A DNA stretch of 39,314 bases from Minisyncoccota bacterium (GTDB taxonomy: Bacteria > Patescibacteriota > Minisyncoccia > Moranbacterales > GCA-2747515), in the NCBI GenBank assembly GCA_937936355.1, contig CALDDM010000010.1, positions 1 through 39,314 of the forward strand, given 5' to 3'. Each line of letters opens with the position of its first letter. Positions within the stretch are counted from its first letter, which is position 1. Of this stretch, positions 36,339-39,314 are shown one piece after another. A model generated the notes under the pieces. That model did no database searches. It saw nothing but the letters and a program-made list of their open reading frames with translations, and had not been told where the DNA came from. A program made the position numbers and the translations under genes.

Positions 36339-36727
36339 TGAACAGTACCAGAGATAAAACAAGAGACACACTCATTATAGAAATGAGCTCCGCAGAGCTC
36401 CGCGACCTAAATCAGAGCGGACTTAAATCTGTAAAAAGCTTCTTCAAAAATATAATAGACTGCTTTGATGCTGTGACCAATACACAGACAGAGACCGCAG
36501 TACTCTTCAACGTGACACCGCAAAACAAGATCAATATCACACAAACACAAGAGCTGCTCACATCCTTGTGCAATCAGGTCACGCATCAAGCAAACCTCAA
36601 AGACCTTGTGGTTCTCCACCATCGAGATGACAGAGAGCTGTCACCAACAACGATATGGGATGACTTGTGCGAAAGCCCACATGGCTTTGGATTACAGGCA
36701 TCAATTAGAATCACATCAAAAAAATAG
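36338..36727 (+). CDS. Hypothetical protein (129 aa)
   Basis: Translationally coupled (TAATG) to the upstream gene and followed by a terminator; family not recognised. Confidence 0.65.
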   Translation: MNSTRDKTRDTLIIEMSSAELRDLNQSGLKSVKSFFKNIIDCFDAVTNTQTETAVLFNVTPQNKINITQTQELLTSLCNQVTHQANLKDLVVLHHRDDRELSPTTIWDDLCESPHGFGLQASIRITSKK

Positions 36728-36757
36728 TAACATAAAGCTATACGTCAGCACCAATAT

Positions 36758-36788
36758 TAAAGCCGCTCAATCACGTTGAGCGGCTTTA
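36758..36788. terminator. Intrinsic terminator between convergent genes
   Basis: TAAAGCCGCTCAA-TCACG-TTGAGCGGCTTTA perfect 13-bp stem. Confidence 0.85.
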
Positions 36789-36805
36789 CCTTTTTGGTCT
36801 GCAGT

Positions 36806-37042
36806 TCAAGAAACGCCGACTTTTGGTGGACAGATTTTGCAATAAGAAGTACCGTCATCCTCACACGCACCTTTTGGTGCATCGCCTGTACAGTATAGGT
36901 AACAATCCTCGAGCGGCGTGCCACGCTCGCTTTCTGGTCGATGACTTTCGTCATGGACAAAACTTGACCAATCCACTGAGTCTTTATCATTTGCATGGGA
37001 ATATGTAGAAAAAAATACTATTACCACCAATAAGCATCGCAT
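36806..37042 (-). CDS. Small secreted cysteine-rich protein
   Basis: Signal peptide MRCLLVVIVFFSTYSHA, then CYLYCTGDAPKGACEDDGTSYCKIC. Confidence 0.6.
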   Translation of the reverse strand: MRCLLVVIVFFSTYSHANDKDSVDWSSFVHDESHRPESERGTPLEDCYLYCTGDAPKGACEDDGTSYCKICPPKVGVS

Positions 37043-37135
37043 CTTTCACTTTCCTCTTTCTTTTCTATATGGAAGGAACTACAAGAGACTACTCATACAG
37101 AATACTGCGCTGTAATTTTTCTGTCAAAAAAATGA

Positions 37136-37576
37136 CTATAACGGACATGTATCAGGTAGCTGCATGAGTTTAAGCCCAATTCCCTCATCGAGTTCACGCA
37201 CTACACTACCATCACAGACCGCGAGGAACACCTCCACAGTTACGCCCACAGTCATCTCTTGGACATGGCCACCAAGAACTTTTAAGTCCTGTCCAGCAAT
37301 CGATGCATGCACATGCAAGAATGCCTTGCCATCCACAAGCGCAACATTACCCGTCATCGAAACCAATTCATAAATCACATCATCGTATGTGGTAAAGTGA
37401 TATTCTTTTTCATCAAGATCATAATACCCAATCGTCGCAGACGATACCGCACCAATCCCCTCCAGTCGCCCACTCTCTATCCTATGCTCAGCACAAAAAT
37501 TCGTGAGAGATGCAATAAGATCCTCCCCCTGAAAAAGTCGTACAATGTATCCGCTATTCGTCTGTTTGTATGTCAT
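37136..37576 (-). CDS. PPC/DUF296 domain protein
   Basis: YIVRLFQGEDLIASLTNFCAEHRIESGRLEGIGAVSSATIGYYD...HVHASIAGQDLKVLGGHVQEMTVGVTVEVFL. Confidence 0.88.
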   Translation of the reverse strand: MTYKQTNSGYIVRLFQGEDLIASLTNFCAEHRIESGRLEGIGAVSSATIGYYDLDEKEYHFTTYDDVIYELVSMTGNVALVDGKAFLHVHASIAGQDLKVLGGHVQEMTVGVTVEVFLAVCDGSVVRELDEGIGLKLMQLPDTCPL

Positions 37577-37642
37577 AAGAAAAGCAATGTGAATTTTAAT
37601 GATCTAAAATCCTGAGAAGCTGAAAACCTACCCAATCACCAC

Positions 37643-39073
37643 TTAGATCCTCTCAAACAATATTTTCTTCTCTCGGGTCTCTAACTGCGCAAAAATCTTT
37701 TCACTGGTTTCCGGGAGAAACGGCGCAACGTACGTGGCAATCATATGGAGATCCTGAAGGAACCTTTCCATAAGCTCTGTGAATTCTACTTGCGAGAGCT
37801 TATCTTCCTTTTTCTTAAGTGTCCATGGCTTCTTCTCTTCCATCAGCTTATTGGCCCTATCGACGATCTTCCAAATCTTTTCAAGTGCAGCAGGCACATT
37901 AAACGCTTCCATGTCAGAACTGAGCGCACCAAGATCGACATTTGGCTCTTCGTATGACACATCACCTGCAAGCGTAATAATACGCGACGCCAGATTACCC
38001 AGGCCATTTGCAAGATCTGCGTTGTACTTGGCATCCGCACGATCATAAGAGATGTCACCATCTTTGGTATAAGGCATCGCACTCAAGAGGATATAGCGCG
38101 CACCATCCACACCATAGCGCTGTGTCAGATCGACAGGTGCCAACACATTACCCAAGCTCTTACTCATCTTTTGCCCCTCTACCGTGAAATACTCATGCGC
38201 ATAAACATTATGCGGAATCGGCAGCTTTGCAGACAGGAGCATCGCAGGCCAATACACGGCATGGAAGCGCAAAATCCCCTTCCCGATAACGTGTGTGCGC
38301 TCCGCACCGTCCCAATACTTCGCATAGAGCGCGCTCTGATCCTCACTATAGTCGAGTGCTGTGATGTAGTTTGCAAGTGCATCTACCCAGACATACATCA
38401 TCTGATCCTCATCACCCGGCACTGGCACACCCCAATTTTTGGCGCGCGCCACAGAACGCGACACAGAAAAATCCTCCAAACCACCACGGATAAAACTCAA
38501 CACCTCATTTTTGCGAAATTCTGGATATACCCTCAACGTATCTGATTCGATTAGATCCTCAAGCATCGCACCATAACGCGACAGACGAAAAAACCAATTC
38601 TCCTCATGAATCTCTGTCGGTGGTTTCTTGTGGTCTGGACAATTCCCCTCATCATCAAGGTCACCACTAGACTTAAACTCCTCGCAACCGTCACAGTACA
38701 AACCAGTATAGTCTTTCTTATAAAGGTCATCGGGATTGATCGCCTGCCAAAACTTTGTCGCTCCTGCAAAGTGTCGATCCTGTGTCGTACGGATAAAGTC
38801 ATCTGTCGAGAGATTCAGTTTGCCAACCAAACCCTCAAATGCTGCTGCATTTTGCTCGACGAGCGCTTCCGTTGGCATATCTGCTTTCTCTGCAGCTTGC
38901 ACGTTCTTGATGCTGTTTTCATCTGATCCTGTCAGAAATCGCACGTCACGCCCCATAAGCCTCTGAAACCGAGCAAAACAGTCTGCCTGCACCTTTTCAA
39001 ATGCATGTCCAACATGTGGGTCACCATTCACATAGTCAATTGCAGTCGTAATATAGAAAGGTTTTTGCGCCAT
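37643..39073 (-). CDS. metG: Methionyl-tRNA synthetase
   Basis: FYITTAIDYVNGDPHVGHAFEKVQAD, FLTGSDENS, CDGCEEF, YAHEYFTVEGQKMSKSLGNV. Confidence 0.95.
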   Translation of the reverse strand: MAQKPFYITTAIDYVNGDPHVGHAFEKVQADCFARFQRLMGRDVRFLTGSDENSIKNVQAAEKADMPTEALVEQNAAAFEGLVGKLNLSTDDFIRTTQDRHFAGATKFWQAINPDDLYKKDYTGLYCDGCEEFKSSGDLDDEGNCPDHKKPPTEIHEENWFFRLSRYGAMLEDLIESDTLRVYPEFRKNEVLSFIRGGLEDFSVSRSVARAKNWGVPVPGDEDQMMYVWVDALANYITALDYSEDQSALYAKYWDGAERTHVIGKGILRFHAVYWPAMLLSAKLPIPHNVYAHEYFTVEGQKMSKSLGNVLAPVDLTQRYGVDGARYILLSAMPYTKDGDISYDRADAKYNADLANGLGNLASRIITLAGDVSYEEPNVDLGALSSDMEAFNVPAALEKIWKIVDRANKLMEEKKPWTLKKKEDKLSQVEFTELMERFLQDLHMIATYVAPFLPETSEKIFAQLETREKKILFERI

Positions 39074-39179
39074 AAAAGTTCAAAATAAAGGCTTAATCCA
39101 TAGGATTATAGCGTACCATGATGGCAAAAACATCGCAAATAAGGCAAAAACCACCCTTTTCATCATTATTACAATAGTA

Positions 39180-39208
39180 TTGACAATATGTCATTTGTGG
39201 TGTATAAT
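39180..39208 (+). promoter_or_regulatory. Consensus sigma70-type promoter
   Basis: TTGACA (39180-39185), 17-nt spacer, TATAAT (39203-39208). Confidence 0.9.
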
Positions 39209-39241
39209 ATATACATACTTAAAAACACATCAAAACTTCTT

Positions 39242-39314
39242 ATGAATATCCTTATCATACTTTTCCTCCTTGCAATCGGTATCGTAGCATTTGCGTCAGC
39301 TTATACCCTAAGTG
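39242..39314 (+). CDS. N-terminal fragment of a gene running off the window; membrane or secreted protein
   Basis: MNILIILFLLAIGIVAFASAYTLS... downstream of a consensus promoter. Confidence 0.6.
   Translation, partial: MNILIILFLLAIGIVAFASAYTLS

Noticed and set aside
1-39314. Alternative genetic code (UGA recoded) as in some CPR lineages
   Set aside because: Conserved genes (mnmA, rel, murI, metG) end normally and have no in-frame TGA needing read-through.

Overview
Window from an AT-leaning bacterial genome using the standard genetic code. Gene content (DUF4012, LytR_C, eight-cysteine-cluster and BI-1 proteins, many small envelope proteins) looks CPR/Patescibacteria-like; this is inference. 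The left and right parts are mostly housekeeping and cell-surface genes: DUF4012, GT4, AI-2E-type permease, mnmA, dus, a short Rel, murI, metG. There is a small GT2/deacetylase/GH18 polysaccharide cluster, a vanadium-haloperoxidase-like enzyme and a CBM60/beta-helix surface protein. The accessory part is about 26.5-36 kb. It is bracketed by three copies of a ~170-bp structured repeat with two covarying hairpins and an inverted tRNA T-arm-like end. Each copy lies between duplicated 3' ends of tRNA genes: tRNA-Asp, tRNA-fMet and a decayed tRNA. Between two of these copies is an ~8-kb defense-like island: LEM-3-type GIY-YIG nuclease with an EVE/PUA-like domain, MrcB_N(DUF3578)-HNH, Excalibur, GIY-YIG-DUF2075 helicase, MazG-like, NERD, DUF4238, and a BspA-like/DUF5648 surface protein. 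The repeat family plus the double modified-DNA-reader nuclease operon is the best candidate for an undescribed system. All family calls come from reading motifs; no searches were run.
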